Positions 53,643 through 63,016 of a stretch of DNA of 64,000 nucleotides are shown here, piece by piece. The translations under genes and the position numbers were made by a program. The notes under the pieces were generated by a model that made no database searches, had not been told where the DNA came from, and saw only the letters and a list, made by a program, of their open reading frames with translations. Numbering within the stretch: position 1 is the stretch's first letter; each line of letters begins with the position of its first letter. Source of the stretch: Cellulomonas sp. P24 (GTDB lineage Bacteria > Actinomycetota > Actinomycetes > Actinomycetales > Cellulomonadaceae); assembly GCF_024704385.1 (NCBI RefSeq), contig NZ_JAJDFX010000002.1, positions 186,001-250,000 of the forward strand. Direction: 5' to 3'.

Positions 53643-54186
53643 CTTTCCTCCGGTTGCGGCCTGGATCGGTCACCGAGATGACCTACCCGCCGCGGCGTGG
53701 CGGTCGCACAGCGCTTCGGAAGCATGACCGTGCGTGGACCAGGCTCAGGCAGGCGCAGGAGACACCAGGGGTACGTCAGCATGGTCCTCGTCGGACCACA
53801 CTCCGGTCCAGTGGCGTCGAACCTCGCTGTAGGTCGGCGGTCCCCCTGAATGGGCCGCGGCACACCGCTCACGCTCCTCAACCGAAGATCGGGGCACCCC
53901 GGGTGGGCACGACGGGATCCCCGCACGTGTTCCGCGCACGGGCCTGCAGGCCGGTCTCCGACACCATGTGCTGAGCACTCGTCGACGTGAGCGCCGGCGT
54001 GCTCGCCGGTCCTGACACCCGCTCGCTGGCGACCCACGCTGACTGCGCGCACGGTCTGCGGCGGCTGGGACCTTCGGCCCAGGTATCAGGACCTTCGACC
54101 CATTGTCACGGAAATTGCCGGGCGTAGACCGGAGGGCACGGGCGGACAACGCTGTTGGCCCACGCGACAGGATTCCGGGAGAACTC
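53643..54186. other. Gene-free stretch holding two DevR/DosR-like boxes
   Basis: No gene is recognised. The tandem boxes at 54067-54102 and the promoter of the alcohol dehydrogenase gene lie here. The upstream part should also contain the promoter of the FNR-like regulator. Confidence 0.5.
54067..54102 (+). promoter_or_regulatory. Tandem DevR/DosR-like boxes upstream of the alcohol dehydrogenase
   Basis: GGGACCTTCGGCCCA and AGGACCTTCGACCCA are two near-identical copies 21 bp apart, which is two helical turns. The sequence resembles the GGGAC...GNCCC boxes of the dormancy regulator. They end 84 bp before the ATG. Confidence 0.5.
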
Positions 54187-55242
54187 ATGAAGGCGCTTGT
54201 CTACCACGGTCCGGGCAGCATGAGCTGGGATGAGGTCCCCGACCCCGTCCTGATCCATCCGACCGACGCGATCGTGCAGGTTGACACCACCACGATCTGC
54301 GGGACCGACCTGCACATCCTCAAGGGCGACGTCCCTGCTGTCACGCCCGGAAGGATCCTCGGCCACGAGGCCGTGGGAACGGTGCTCGAGGTCGGTGGGT
54401 CGGTCACCAACGTGGCTGTCGGTGACCGGGTCATCGTGTCCTGCATCAGCTCGTGCGGCACGTGCAGCTACTGCCGCAGCGGCAACCCGTCGCACTGCCT
54501 CGCTGACGAGGGCGCCTCAGGGATCGGGTGGATCCTGGGGCATCTGATCGACGGGACGCAGGCCGAGAAGGTCCGCATCCCGTTCGCGGACACCTCGCTC
54601 TACACCCTTCCCGACGGCGTCCCCGATGCTGCGGCGATCCTGCTGTCCGACATCCTCCCGACAGGCTTCGAGATCGGCGTCCAGTACGGGCGGGTCAAGC
54701 CCGGGGACACGGTTGCCGTCGTCGGTGCCGGACCGGTGGGGCTTGCGGCCATGGCCACGGCGGGGCTCTACGGCGCCGCCCAGATCATCGCGATCGACCT
54801 GGACCCGAGCCGCCTCGAGCTGGCGAGACAGGTCGGGGCCACGCACGGGGTCAACTCGGGTGACGCGGACTGGAAGGAGCAGGTCCTCGCCCTGACGGAC
54901 GGGTACGGGGTCGACGTGGCGATCGAGGCCGTCGGCGTCCCTGTCACGTTCGACATGTGCACCCGGCTCGTCCGACCCGGTGGCTCGATCGCGAACGTCG
55001 GCGTGCACGGCCGGTCGGTCGAGGTCGAGCTGGACCGGCTGTGGATCCAGAACATCACGATCAGCATGGGCCTGGTGAACACGACCACACTCGGCATGCT
55101 GCTCAAGCTCGTGGTTCAGGGCAAGCTGCCGGTCGAGACGTTCGTCACGCATCGCTTCGGGCTCGACGACATGATGTCGGCGTACGAGACGTTCGGGAAC
55201 GCGGCGCAGACCAAGGCACTGAAGGTCCTCCTCAGCCGCTGA
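54187..55242 (+). CDS. Zinc-dependent alcohol dehydrogenase
   Basis: The 351-residue protein starts at ATG 54187 behind GGGAG. The catalytic-zinc motif is TTICGTDLHI and ILGHEAVGTV, and the structural-zinc cysteines are CGTCSYCRSGNPSHC. The NAD fold is VAVVGAGPVGLAAMATAGLY. It is a medium-chain alcohol dehydrogenase of the family active on short secondary or primary alcohols, with substrate unknown. The DevR-like boxes upstream suggest induction in hypoxia. Confidence 0.92.
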   Translation: MKALVYHGPGSMSWDEVPDPVLIHPTDAIVQVDTTTICGTDLHILKGDVPAVTPGRILGHEAVGTVLEVGGSVTNVAVGDRVIVSCISSCGTCSYCRSGNPSHCLADEGASGIGWILGHLIDGTQAEKVRIPFADTSLYTLPDGVPDAAAILLSDILPTGFEIGVQYGRVKPGDTVAVVGAGPVGLAAMATAGLYGAAQIIAIDLDPSRLELARQVGATHGVNSGDADWKEQVLALTDGYGVDVAIEAVGVPVTFDMCTRLVRPGGSIANVGVHGRSVEVELDRLWIQNITISMGLVNTTTLGMLLKLVVQGKLPVETFVTHRFGLDDMMSAYETFGNAAQTKALKVLLSR

Positions 55243-55751
55243 TCGGCTGCGCGTCCCCGGCCCGGCGGTCACGGACCGGGGACGCGCCACGCCGTCGGGC
55301 CGACTCCCGCACCAGGAGCGCGGTCGTCGAACGCGTCGAGGAACTCGGCCGTGATGACGGCGCGCCTGATCGTGCCGCCTGGGGTGTCCATGGCCCGGTG
55401 GTCGTCGCGACCCCGAGGTCGGCACGCGACCTCGGGGCTGCGGCACCTTGGCGAGGATGGCGAAGACGATCGTGGCGGCAGGGATGACGATCACCACGAG
55501 TGCGGCGGTGCCGATCGCGAACCCGTAGGCGACCCCTGTCCAGCCCGGCGTGACACGGCCCGCCGGGGTCCCGACGTTCGGCAGGCGGTCACGAGCCCAC
55601 GTCCGGGCGGTGAGACCCCCCGGCAGGAGGTGGCGCGACCGCAGGCCTGGGTCCGTGACCTCGAGGACGGTTCACTCGCCTCGCCGTGGGAACAGTCGGT
55701 GGCGGGCTGCTGGTGGTCCTCGGCCCACGTGAGCGCCTCACGCGGAGCCGC
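55243..55751. other. Decayed stretch with a possible MFS transporter remnant
   Basis: No intact gene is seen. On the minus strand at about 55450-55560 a frame reads GVAYGFAIGTAALVVIVIPA and on to IVFAILAKVPQ, like the last membrane helices of a major facilitator transporter. It is cut off from any further homologous sequence. Confidence 0.4.
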
Positions 55752-56438
55752 TCACACCTTGGCCAGCAGAGCCGCCAGCTGCTGGGGCGCTGTGAGCATC
55801 GGCCAGTGTCCGGCCTCGAGCTCGAGCCACGTCCAGTCGGCGGCGAGCAGGTCGGTGAGCATCGGGTTGCCGGGCTCGGACCGTGCGAGAGCCAGGATCT
55901 GCCACGCGTCGCGGCAGCCAATGCCGACCCGCCGGTGGCGGCGCTCGTTCCCGCTGTAGGTCACCGGCTGCGTGTACGAGGCGAAAGGGTGCGGCGTGGC
56001 GAACCGCTGCAGGCGTTCCCAGGTGTCGTCGTCCATGTCGCCGGCCGCGCCTGGCAGTGCGTCGCGAGCAGGAAGTGGCAGTTTCCAGCCGTCGTTGACC
56101 TGCGCACGCATCGCTGCCCGGGCTTCCGGCGGCGCGGAGTCGATCGTCGAGAAGCCCCTGGCAGTGCAGCCATGTCGACATAGACCACGGTGCCGGCAAG
56201 CTCCGGCGCCCGATCCGCTGCGGCCGCGACCACCGTGCCGGCGTAGCCGTGCCCGACCAGGACGATGTCCGTCGCCTCCGCGAAGCGCAGGGCCTGGACG
56301 ACGTCCGTCACGTGGGTGTCCAGATCGGCGCCTGGCCCGCCCAGGTGCGACCTGTCGGCGAGCCCGGTCAGGCTGACCGCGTGCACAGCGTGGCCTCCGT
56401 CCGCGCGCAGCCGCTCTTCGACGGTGCGCCACGCCCAT
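55752..56438 (-). pseudogene. Alpha/beta hydrolase remnant, 5' end deleted and frameshifted
   Basis: The frame begins inside the fold (WAWRTVEERLRADGGHAVHA) and contains the nucleophile-elbow-like VLVGHGYAGTVV. It then changes frame at a C run (56155-56158), where one missing base separates VYVDMAALPGA from GFSTIDSAPPEA. The C-terminus with the catalytic histidine region (ELEAGHWPMLTAPQQLAALL) is intact. The start codon and HG motif are missing at a junction near 56435. The gene is most likely inactive. Confidence 0.7.
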
Positions 56439-57182
56439 CTACGGCGAACGGCGCACCGGGGGCGGCTATCGGCTCGTGGCCGTACCCCCTGCCATGCGCG
56501 ACGCGGCGACCCACGCGGAGCAGCGCTTCCACCTCGACCCCGACAGCTGGGCGAACGGTGACGATCCCACCGCCCCGCACTTCGCAAGATCGCAGCGACC
56601 GTGCGGGACGACCGCCGGCTCCGCATCGAGTACCGGCGCCCGGACCGGTCGCCGTCGACCAGCGACATCGATCCCCTTGGACTGGTGCACAAGACCGGGA
56701 CCTGGTACCTCGTGGCAGCTCGGGGCACCACCCGACGCGTGTTCCGCGTCGACCGGGTCATCACCGCGACCACTCTCGACGCCCCGGCCCAGCGCCCCGC
56801 CGGTTTCGAGCTCACGACGTTCTGGCAGGACTGGAAGCAGTCCTACGTGCGGACCCTGCCGACGTTCGAGGCCCATGCCCGACTCGGCCCGACCGCGATG
56901 CGGTTCCGCAACCGGATCGGACCATTGGCGCCGCGAGAGGTCACCGACAAGCGCGTCGACGACGACTGGACCGAGCTGCGGTTGACGTTCGACGACACGC
57001 ACGTCGCCACCGCCGCGCTGCTCGCACTCTCCCCGGAGGTCGAGGTGCTCGGCCCGCCACGCCTCCGTACCTCCATCGCAACCGCTGACCACGAGAGCCT
57101 TCCTCAGACCCGGGGCGAGAGACAAGCCCCTGCTGGGACTACTCGACAGACCCCACGCGAAGCGCCTCGGGAAGGCCGGTGA
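56439..57182 (+). pseudogene. WYL-domain transcriptional regulator remnant
   Basis: The fragment begins at IYGERRTGGGYRL, which follows the lost helix-turn-helix. It lacks about 50 residues before VPPAMRDAATHAEQRFHLD, and shifts frame near 56580 where one C appears to be missing (PHLRKIAATVRDDRRLRI). The WYL part continues (IDPLGLVHKTGTWYLVA) to the stop at 57182. It starts where the hydrolase fragment ends on the other strand, suggesting a deletion that removed both 5' ends. Confidence 0.65.
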
Positions 57183-57431
57183 CCGCAGGGAGGTCGGTCT
57201 GCGCAGCCTCGAGACGGTGTCGACGACGCGATGGGCGAGTCGTTCAACGGCGCCCTCGAGCACGAGACCCTCGCCGGCACTCACGGCTGGACCGACGTCG
57301 CCCACGCCCGCAGAGCCATGCTCGCGGGGATCACCAGCCAGAGTCCCCGCCGCCACTGCCCCTGCGACCGACTCAGCCCCGCGACCTACGAGAACGCCCG
57401 CGACGCAGCTACGCTGGCGACCGCCGCGTGA
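57183..57431 (+). mobile_element. IS3-family transposase fragment
   Basis: A short frame reads DDAMGESFNGALEHETLAG and then HARRAMLAGI, ending LSPATYENA. This is the C-terminal end of an IS3-type transposase, including the third acidic residue (ESFNGALE). The rest of the element is absent, so it is a scar. Confidence 0.65.
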
Positions 57432-57613
57432 AACCCACCGCGTGTCCACGGTCGGGGGTCAAGCCCCGTTTTCCCAGAACATGTCCATACCGAGCAAGGA
57501 CGAGCCGACCCAGTACACAGCGCGTGGGTACGTCACTGTCTGCGACCACGGTCGCAGACAGGCGGGAAGCGGGAGCCGTGGACACCGTGCGGCGGTGACG
57601 ATCAAGGAGAGCG

Positions 57614-58768
57614 ATGACCGAGACCCATCCGTCCGACTGGGACCCGCGATCCTCGGCAGTGCTCGAGAACCAGATCGCCGCCTACGACCAGCTGCGCGGA
57701 CGCTGCCCGGTCGCCCACAGCGAGTTCCTCGGCTGGTCGGTCCTTCAGCACGCCGACGTCGTGCAGGCCCTCGAAGATCCACAGACGTTCAGCAACGCCG
57801 TGCCGCACAGACTGACGGTCCCCAACGGGATGGACCCGCCTGAGCACACCGAGTTCAGGCGCGTCAACGACCGGTACTTCACCCCGGACCTCATGGATGC
57901 CTTCGCGCCGTCCTGCCGACGGATCGCCGCAGACCTCGTCGACGACCTGCCGCGTGACGTTCCGACCGACCTCATGCCTGCGCTCGCGGAGGTCTTCGCA
58001 CTCCGGGTGCAGAGCGCTTTCCTCGGATGGCCGACCGAGCTCGAGGAGCCGCTTCGGCGCTGGACGGCCAAGAATCGTGCGGCCACGCTCGCGCAGGATC
58101 GGCAGGCGATGGCCGCGATCGCAGTCGAGTTCGACGGCTTCATCCGTGACCTCCTCGCCGCGCGCCGCCAGGCGGGCGACGCCGCGCCGGACGACCTGAC
58201 CACCCGCCTGCTCGGCGAACGGGTCTGGGACCGCGCGATGGCCGACGACGAGCTCGTCAGCCTCCTGCGCAACTGGACCGTGGGTGAGCTGAGCACGATC
58301 TCGGCGGGCATCGGGATCCTGGCGCACTACCTGGCGGTACACCCCACGACCCAACAGCTGCTCCGCGACGACGCCGCGTTGATCGGCGCGGCCAACGAGG
58401 AGATCCTGCGCATCCACGCGCCGCTGATCGCCAACCGTCGCGTGACGACGCAGCAGGTCGAGGTCGGCGGTCAGCTCATCGGCGCCGGCGAGCGGGTCAC
58501 CGTGCTCTGGGCGTCAGCCAACCGCGATGAGGCCGTCTTCGGCGACCCCGACGAGTTCCGGCTCGACCGCGACCCGGCTGACAACCTCCTGTACGGCCGG
58601 GGCATCCACGTGTGCCCCGGCGCCCCGCTGGCCCGCCTCGAGCTTCGGGTCCTCGTCGAGGAGCTGCTGGCGCGCACCACGGAGCTCGCACCGGCAACGG
58701 ACGTCGCACCGGTGCGCGCCCACTACCCCGGAAGCGGCTTCGCGACACTCCCCCTCGTGCTGCACTGA
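57614..58768 (+). CDS. Cytochrome P450
   Basis: The 384-residue protein starts at ATG 57614, soon after AAGGAGAGCG. The heme-ligand motif is LLYGRGIHVCPGAPLARLE, and the ExxR motif is EEILRIHAP. The I-helix part (GELSTISAGIGILAHYLA) lacks the usual acid-Thr pair, so oxygen activation may differ. It is a soluble bacterial class P450; substrate and redox partner are unknown. The following genes (cupin, heliorhodopsin) do not define a pathway. Confidence 0.9.
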   Translation: MTETHPSDWDPRSSAVLENQIAAYDQLRGRCPVAHSEFLGWSVLQHADVVQALEDPQTFSNAVPHRLTVPNGMDPPEHTEFRRVNDRYFTPDLMDAFAPSCRRIAADLVDDLPRDVPTDLMPALAEVFALRVQSAFLGWPTELEEPLRRWTAKNRAATLAQDRQAMAAIAVEFDGFIRDLLAARRQAGDAAPDDLTTRLLGERVWDRAMADDELVSLLRNWTVGELSTISAGIGILAHYLAVHPTTQQLLRDDAALIGAANEEILRIHAPLIANRRVTTQQVEVGGQLIGAGERVTVLWASANRDEAVFGDPDEFRLDRDPADNLLYGRGIHVCPGAPLARLELRVLVEELLARTTELAPATDVAPVRAHYPGSGFATLPLVLH

Positions 58769-58912
58769 CCGCTGTCCCCGTGCCGACGGCTTGCGCGGGG
58801 CGTGAGCTACAGCCGATCACGGCGAGCACCACGACAGCGCCTGTCCTCGAGGCGTCGTCCACCGGGCGTCGTCAGCCCAGCGGTCGTGGGGCACACCCGC
58901 GGGCCGCATTGC

Positions 58913-59245
58913 TCACATCTGGCCATCCACCAGGCCGGTGACTGTGGTGAGCAGGAAGGCGCTGTCCTCCAGCGCGAGAACGGCATGCCGTTGATGCGTG
59001 AGCACGGACAGCTCACCTGTGGCGAGCACCGGCTCGTCAAACCCGGTCACCCGCACGCGGCCTTGGATCACGTAGAGGCTCGCCGCCGGAGGCGAGGCGT
59101 GCTCGCCGAGCTCGGTCCCCGCTCGCAGCGCGATCACAGACTGGCGGAGGACTCCATCGTGCACGACGAGCTTTGCGCTGCGTCCGTTCTCGGCGGCCCG
59201 CGCGGCGTCAAGCTGGGCAGCGGCCAAGGCGTTGAGGTCGTCCAT
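58913..59245 (-). CDS. Small cupin-domain protein
   Basis: The 110-residue protein starts at ATG 59245 behind AGGAGA. VIALRAGTELGEHASPPAAS and VIQGRVRV are cupin motifs, but the metal-binding histidines are only partly present. It may be a small regulatory or binding cupin. It is divergent from the heliorhodopsin gene. Confidence 0.8.
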   Translation of the reverse strand: MDDLNALAAAQLDAARAAENGRSAKLVVHDGVLRQSVIALRAGTELGEHASPPAASLYVIQGRVRVTGFDEPVLATGELSVLTHQRHAVLALEDSAFLLTTVTGLVDGQM

Positions 59246-59435
59246 CTGGATCTCCTTGCGTAGAGGGCTCGCCCCGCACCACCAGACAAGGCGAACGTCG
59301 TCCGTGAATCTTCGCATCCGAAGCGCGAGTCCGCGCCGCCGCTTTGACCGTGCCCCTGAATGGCACACACGTCGAGGAACTTGCGACGATCGACAGCAAA
59401 CAGGGCCCCCTCCCATCGATCGGCGCGACAGAACG

Positions 59436-59453
59436 AGTGAAACCTAGTTCACT
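59436..59453 (+). promoter_or_regulatory. Palindromic operator candidate upstream of the heliorhodopsin gene
   Basis: AGTGAA and TTCACT flank ACCTAG, an 18-bp inverted repeat placed 25 bp before the ATG. It could bind a repressor of the heliorhodopsin gene. No regulator gene is next to it. Confidence 0.5.
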
Positions 59454-59478
59454 TGTATCGCTTCTGAAGGAGGCGCCG

Positions 59479-60276
59479 ATGTCCTCGCCGACCCAGGCTG
59501 CGCCGCTGCCCGTCGTACCCGTCTCCGGCAGTCGTGCCCGCTCGCTGCGCCGGGCCAACCTGCTGGCGGCCTTGGTGCATGCAGCGAGCGCCGCAGCGGT
59601 TCTGGCGCTGGCCAACGGGTTCACGCTGCCTGTGACGGGGACCTACCTGGTCGGGCCGCCCGGCTCGGCCGGTCAGACCGTCACCGTGCTCGACCTGCCG
59701 GTGGCCGGTGCCGTGGCAGGGTTCCTGCTGCTCTCGGCCCTGTTCCACCTGCTGGTCAGCGCACCGGGCACGTTCGAGCGCTACCTCGACGGGTTGGCCC
59801 GCCAGCGCAACGTCTTCCGGTGGGTCGAGTACTCGCTGTCGAGCTCGCTGATGATCGTCGTGATCGCCCAGCTGTGCGGGATCACGGACATCGCGGCCCT
59901 GCTGGCCATCGCCGGTGTGAACGCGTCGATGATCCTGTTCGGCTGGCTGCAGGAGACCTACCACCAACCCGGGGACGGTGGGTGGCTGCCGTTCGTCTTC
60001 GGGTGCATCGCCGGGGTGATCCCCTGGGCGGCGATCGTCATCTACGTCGCCGCACCCGGGTCGACGTCCGCCGCGCAGCCACCGGGGTTCGTCTACGCCA
60101 TCATCGTGTCGCTGTTCGTGTTCTTCAACGTCTTCGCGCTGGTGCAGTGGCTGCAGTACCGCCCGGTCCGACGGTTCGCGAACTACCTGGTCGGCGAGCG
60201 CGCCTACATCGTGCTGAGCTTCCTGGCCAAGTCCGCCCTGGCCTGGCAGGTCTTCGCCGGCACCCTGGCGGCATGA
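59479..60276 (+). CDS. Heliorhodopsin
   Basis: The 265-residue protein starts at ATG 59479 behind GAAGGAGG. It has seven membrane helices. The retinal lysine is K251 in VLSFLAKSALAWQVFAG. E117 in RWVEYSLSSS is the counterion position. S86 and H90 (LSALFHLL) and S247 also match key heliorhodopsin residues, all offset by ten from the 48C12 protein. Heliorhodopsins are light-sensing retinal proteins oriented opposite to type-1 rhodopsins; function is uncertain. No retinal synthesis gene is seen in the window. Confidence 0.92.
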   Translation: MSSPTQAAPLPVVPVSGSRARSLRRANLLAALVHAASAAAVLALANGFTLPVTGTYLVGPPGSAGQTVTVLDLPVAGAVAGFLLLSALFHLLVSAPGTFERYLDGLARQRNVFRWVEYSLSSSLMIVVIAQLCGITDIAALLAIAGVNASMILFGWLQETYHQPGDGGWLPFVFGCIAGVIPWAAIVIYVAAPGSTSAAQPPGFVYAIIVSLFVFFNVFALVQWLQYRPVRRFANYLVGERAYIVLSFLAKSALAWQVFAGTLAA

Positions 60277-60584
60277 GCGCACACCGCCCCTGTGGAGGCG
60301 ACCGAGCGGGACGTCCGCGGGCGACGGCGGCGCACGCGTGTGCCGGATAGCGGGCGAGGCTGATGATGGCAGGCGTGCGGGCCGGCCAAGCGGTTCGTGT
60401 GCCACCTCGCGCGCCCTTGTGCCGTGCTGTGCCCTCGGCGCCGCAGCGGCGGAACCACGGGTTGTCCCGCACCAGGCTGCACGCCAGGTGCAAGGCCAGG
60501 ACCACACGGACGGGTTCGAGTCGTTGGCGGACGACCTGCAGACCGAGCAGCGCCAGCGCGTCGCCCTCGGTTGCGATGAGCCGC
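60277..60584. other. Intergenic stretch with no recognised gene
   Basis: Nothing convincing is seen. A minus-strand frame (DALALLGLQVVRQRLEPVRV) near 60450-60600 resembles a helical fragment but has no start or family. Confidence 0.4.
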
Positions 60585-60845
60585 TTACGGCTGGTGCGAC
60601 GACGATCGCGTTCTGCTTCCCCGCAAGAGCGCGGCCAACCCCGCCGCGGAGACGATCGCCCAGACACCCTCGAGGAGCAAGAAGCCCCACTGCTGCTCGA
60701 TCACGGCCTCGACTGACAGCACCGAAGAGCCAAGAAGATTCAACACCAGGTAGACAGTCGACTTCTGATTCAGCCAGCCTCGCTGGGCAGCCGCGAAGGC
60801 GACCAGAACCGCGAGTGATCCGACGATCTGCACTGCCTGTCCCAT
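60585..60845 (-). CDS. CBU_0592-like small membrane protein
   Basis: The 86-residue protein starts at ATG 60845 behind AAGGAG. It has about three membrane segments (GSLAVLVAFAAAQRGWLNQK, VYLVLNLLGSSVLSVEAV, GFLLLEGVWAIVSAAGLAAL). This matches the CBU_0592 type of small conserved membrane proteins of unknown function. It is convergent with the heliorhodopsin gene. Confidence 0.75.
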   Translation of the reverse strand: MGQAVQIVGSLAVLVAFAAAQRGWLNQKSTVYLVLNLLGSSVLSVEAVIEQQWGFLLLEGVWAIVSAAGLAALLRGSRTRSSSHQP

Positions 60846-61037
60846 GACGACTCAGCTCCTTGGGAGCGTCGTCTTAGCAGACCGGGTACGGCGCACATCT
60901 CGTCCGGGGTCGCGCGGCACCATCTGGGACGACCTGGACCGATAATCTCACACCCTCCGAGCACGAGGCCGTCCGGAGTCGCTGTCGTTCGCAGGTGCGG
61001 CTCGTGGTCGGTGTGCCGGCGTGACAGCGGGCGTGGC

Positions 61038-61658
61038 CTACCTGACTGCGGCGGAGACCCTGAGCTCGCCGCAGGATCCCTCGGCGGGGTTCAGGCCGGC
61101 CGACAGGGCCAGGTACGTCCAGGCGGAGCGCGCGCGCTCCCATAAGGGCGCGACGTCTGGGGCGTCGAGGTCGGCAACGGCAAGAGCTTGCTCGTCCACG
61201 AGCCGGCCGGCGGCGTCCTCGATCTGCCATGTGGCGTGGGTGGGGTGCATGTCGACGAGCTCGAGGACGACGCTTGCACGCGGTGTGCTTGTACCGACGG
61301 CAAACTCGAGCGCCCTGTGGACGGTGGCCGCAACGCGGGCCACCGCACCGTTCGCCTCGACCCGGGCTCGGGGCCAGTCGACGGTCAAGCCATAGAACCC
61401 CGCGTCGAGGTCCACTGCCGCCCGCAGCACGTTCATCGCCTCCTGGTCGGTCAGTCCCCTCGCCGCGGCCCGGGCCGCCCAGACCCGTTCGGCCTTGTTC
61501 AGGGCCGTGTCCGAGAGTCGACCACGCCATGACTCGCCGGTCCCGGCCGACAGGGCGATCTCGCCGTCAGCGGGCCACCCGCCTATCCCGGAGTCGCCGA
61601 AGTCGATGCGCGCAACGAGGTTGGTGCCGTCGTCCAGGCTCAGGGGCTGTGTCGACAT
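61038..61658 (-). CDS. Hypothetical protein
   Basis: The 206-residue protein starts at ATG 61658. It is acidic, without membrane segments, and has segments such as LVARIDFGDSGIGGWPADGE and SAWTYLALSAGLNPAEGSCG. I do not recognise a family. It stands alone between gene-free stretches. Codon use and length support a real gene. Confidence 0.55.
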   Translation of the reverse strand: MSTQPLSLDDGTNLVARIDFGDSGIGGWPADGEIALSAGTGESWRGRLSDTALNKAERVWAARAAARGLTDQEAMNVLRAAVDLDAGFYGLTVDWPRARVEANGAVARVAATVHRALEFAVGTSTPRASVVLELVDMHPTHATWQIEDAAGRLVDEQALAVADLDAPDVAPLWERARSAWTYLALSAGLNPAEGSCGELRVSAAVR

Positions 61659-62338
61659 GACGCCATCGTGCTCCCCGGGAGCACCTCGACAGTCGCCTTG
61701 CACGGCTCGAAACGAGAACCTTCGCGGACGCGGTGACGACGACCCGCCGCCAGGCAGAGTTCCGCGTGGCACTCAACGCCCTCACCCGGGACGGCCCATC
61801 TAGGGCCGGGCCGGGCCATGCCACGCACTACCGGAACGCTGCGCCGAGGCGCGCTCATCAAGTCGGCGACGCCGACCACCACGGGGCCCGGAGATCGGGC
61901 GGCCGCGCGTCGCACGCGCGCGCACGCCCTGGCAGCTCTCCATGAACCGATGTACCTCGGCGGGACTCCGCGGGCGACCGACTGCTCCATCGGACGTCGG
62001 GCCAACTCCTCGCGGTTCGCCCTGACATGGGTGCGCGACGCGAGCCCGGCCGGCGACCCGACGACCTCTTGCGACGTGCGGCGTCGCGCGGACGGTGGTT
62101 CACCGTCCACTCCTGGCCTGCGGCTCCCGTAGATGTCGGTGCGATGAGCTTCGCGTCCCGGGCAGGTCCCTCGCTTCGGCTCGGCTGACGGAGGCGCTGG
62201 GACCATGCGCCGCCCCCGCGTAGGCCGGATGACGTGCGCCGGCGCCGCGGCTCGACCTGGACGAACCGTCTGCCGTGGTGGAAGCATCTCCCGCACGGCG
62301 CGCGTGGGCGCCGCCCCGGCGCGTGCGGAGCAGATGCG
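61659..62338. other. Gene-free stretch before the two-component genes
   Basis: No gene, RNA or repeat is recognised over about 680 bp. The promoter of the response regulator gene is probably here. Confidence 0.45.
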
Positions 62339-63016
62339 GTGGATGACAGCGAGCTGACGAGCGTCTTCCTGGTCGACGACCACGCCGTCGTCCTACGTGG
62401 ACTTGCCGCCTACCTGGCCACCGAGCCGGGCATGTCGGTGGTCGGTGAAGCCTCGAACGGTCGACGAGCGCTCGAGGAGCTCGCAGTCCTGGCGAACACG
62501 GACCGGCTCCCCGACGTGGTGCTCATGGACCTGCTCATGCCCGAGATGGACGGCATCGCTGCAACGGCAGAGATCAAGGCCAGGTGGCCGGAGGTCGAGG
62601 TCGTCGCCGTGACGAGCTTCCTCGAGGAGGACAGGATCCGCGGTGCACTAGTCGCCGGCGCCGTCGGCTACCTCCTGAAGGATGCGGACGCCGCCGAGGT
62701 CGCCGCGGCCATCCGCTCGGCACGCGCAGGCGAGGTCCACCTCGATCCGGCTGCCGCCAGGGCCCTGACGGACGCCCTGCGAGCGCCGAAGAAGCAGACC
62801 GTGAGCCTCACCGCGAGAGAGCGGCAGGTGATCGTCGCGATCGCCGAGGGCGGGACCAACCGCGCCATCGCCAAGCACCTGGGCGTCTCCGAGCGGACGG
62901 CGCGCACGCACGTGTCGAACATCCTGGTCAAGCTCGGGCTGGCGAGCCGGACGCAGGCGGCGATGTGGGCCGTGCGCGAAGGACTGGTGCAGGCGTCCTC
63001 GACGGACCAGCGATGA
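62339..63016 (+). CDS. NarL/DevR-type response regulator
   Basis: Starting at GTG 62339 the protein has 225 residues; the frame is open upstream to 62234. The receiver domain has SVFLVDDHAVVLRG (Asp13, Asp14), the phosphorylated D64 in VVLMDLLMP, T92 and K114. The LuxR-type HTH follows (LTARERQVIVAIAEGGTNRA, ERTARTHVSNILVKLGL). It is coupled to a sensor kinase (ATGA). It could recognise DevR-like boxes such as those at 54067, which is inference. Confidence 0.9.
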   Translation: MDDSELTSVFLVDDHAVVLRGLAAYLATEPGMSVVGEASNGRRALEELAVLANTDRLPDVVLMDLLMPEMDGIAATAEIKARWPEVEVVAVTSFLEEDRIRGALVAGAVGYLLKDADAAEVAAAIRSARAGEVHLDPAAARALTDALRAPKKQTVSLTARERQVIVAIAEGGTNRAIAKHLGVSERTARTHVSNILVKLGLASRTQAAMWAVREGLVQASSTDQR

